NCBI GenBank assembly: GCA_023052935.1
Contig: CM041298.1
Span: forward strand, 5,537,344-5,601,343
Length of the DNA stretch: 64,000 bases
Origin: Piezodorus guildinii
Taxonomy: Eukaryota; Arthropoda; Insecta; Hemiptera; Pentatomidae
Direction: 5' to 3'
A program made the position numbers and the translations under genes. Positions 63,255 to 64,000 of this stretch are shown here, piece after piece. Position 1 is the stretch's first letter. The number at the start of each line of letters is the position of its first letter. The notes beneath the pieces were generated by a model. The model had not been told where the DNA came from and made no database searches. It saw nothing but the letters and a program-made list of their open reading frames with translations.

Positions 63255-64000
63255 TTTTACTTTCACTTACTATATATTGTAAGGGAAAGTATTGCGAATC
63301 GCAAAATTTTTAAATTTCAGTTTTCGACGGAAATACACATGTTTTACCCCTGAGTCCAAATAACCAAGTCCCGAAAAAAGGTGTGTGTGTGGAAACTGAA
63401 ATTTCATATTTAAGACAAATATACGCCCGGGACGTTACAAAACTTTTTTCATCAAAATGAACATACCAGAAGAGCTACTTTATACCATGCATTTTGATTC
63501 TTTTTTAGATTTTCTCGAAAACAGTTCAGACGATTTTAATTAAACTCGCTTTATCTATTTATAATTTAATAGGTTTAAACGTCATGTAGGTTTCATTCTG
63601 ATTAAAATGGTCTGACTGGGATTAAATGCCGATATTTTAAATTTTTTTTCTCCTAAAGTACCTTTAATTTTGTAGATTTTATAAAAATAACCAAATTATC
63701 TTGTTAGCATTGGTAAATAACAGCTAAGTATGTAAGTTGTGCAAATTTAAAAAACAACTAAGGAAAAAACTGAAAAAAAATGTAATGCAATTTTTTGTTT
63801 TTGAACATAGCAAAAGTAATATACATGTATAATAAACCATTAGAAAGCTAATGATTTTAGAAAAAATATTATCTAATGCACACACTTGTAAAAGTTAATA
63901 TAGAGTGATTAAAAGCCGATAAAACTAAGTGATTATTTTAGATAATAATATAATAGACTTTTTAATAAAACACATATTTCTATATGAATTCAATTTAATC
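63255..64000 (-). mobile_element. HE1 copy, cut by window edge
   Basis: The left end is the complement of the terminal hairpin and GTAAGTGAAAGTAAAA. It has a short TG run at 63382-63392 and an intact interior up to the window end, about 100 bp short of the 5' terminus. Confidence 0.92.

Noticed and set aside
1..64000. CRISPR arrays, bacterial operons, ribosome-binding sites.
   Set aside because: Direct repeats here are satellites and transposons. The sequence is animal nuclear DNA and shows no prokaryotic gene organisation.

Overview
The window is AT-rich animal DNA, most likely from an insect. The evidence is the transposon mix: jockey- and RTE-type LINEs, irritans-like mariner, tRNA-derived SINEs, a hammerhead-bearing Penelope-like repeat and a Helitron end. 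The sequence does not show which insect order. I see no convincing host protein-coding gene. The window looks intergenic, or like one very large intron, and nearly all recognisable sequence is transposable-element debris. Only two weak host-like signals are present: a possible TATA-less first exon near 1140-1411, and a possible 38-nt microexon at 9502-9539.

The dominant family, called HE1 here, is a non-coding element of about 0.7-0.95 kb with more than 20 full or partial copies on both strands. A full copy begins TCTGGTGCGGGC. A 12-bp motif ACTTTCACTTAC lies about 20 bp inside that end, a CA microsatellite lies in the 3' third, and the copy ends in a near-perfect hairpin that finishes GTAAGTGAAAGT, the inverse of the 5' motif, followed by AAAA. 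This layout resembles non-autonomous Helentron-type elements. Copies are densest in 29-37 kb and 47-64 kb.

Layout: 0.3-4.4 kb is AT-rich with a 187-bp tandem repeat and a Helitron 3' end. 4.6-8.4 kb holds a 377-bp tandem repeat, a LINE (J2), a mariner and a rearranged RTE. 10-16 kb holds a second mariner, an inverted duplication, and a jockey copy carrying an RTE and a 681-bp element with two hammerhead-like ribozymes. 17-24 kb holds nested LINEs, a 265-bp tandem array, and a second hammerhead element split by an RTE. 24-28 kb has SINEs and the longest RTE, which is flanked by 180-bp direct repeats. 29-37 kb is HE1 plus an inverted pair of SINEs, each holding an HE1. 38-46 kb has LINE ends, a third mariner, SINEs and a nested jockey. 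47-64 kb is HE1 alternating with LINE ends and a 1-kb 21-bp minisatellite.

Nothing here looks like an active autonomous element. The LINEs are 5'-truncated and frameshifted, and the three mariner copies share an internal deletion that removes catalytic residues. Intact target-site duplications let several insertions be ordered in time. The features most worth testing are the hammerhead-like element and the HE1 family.
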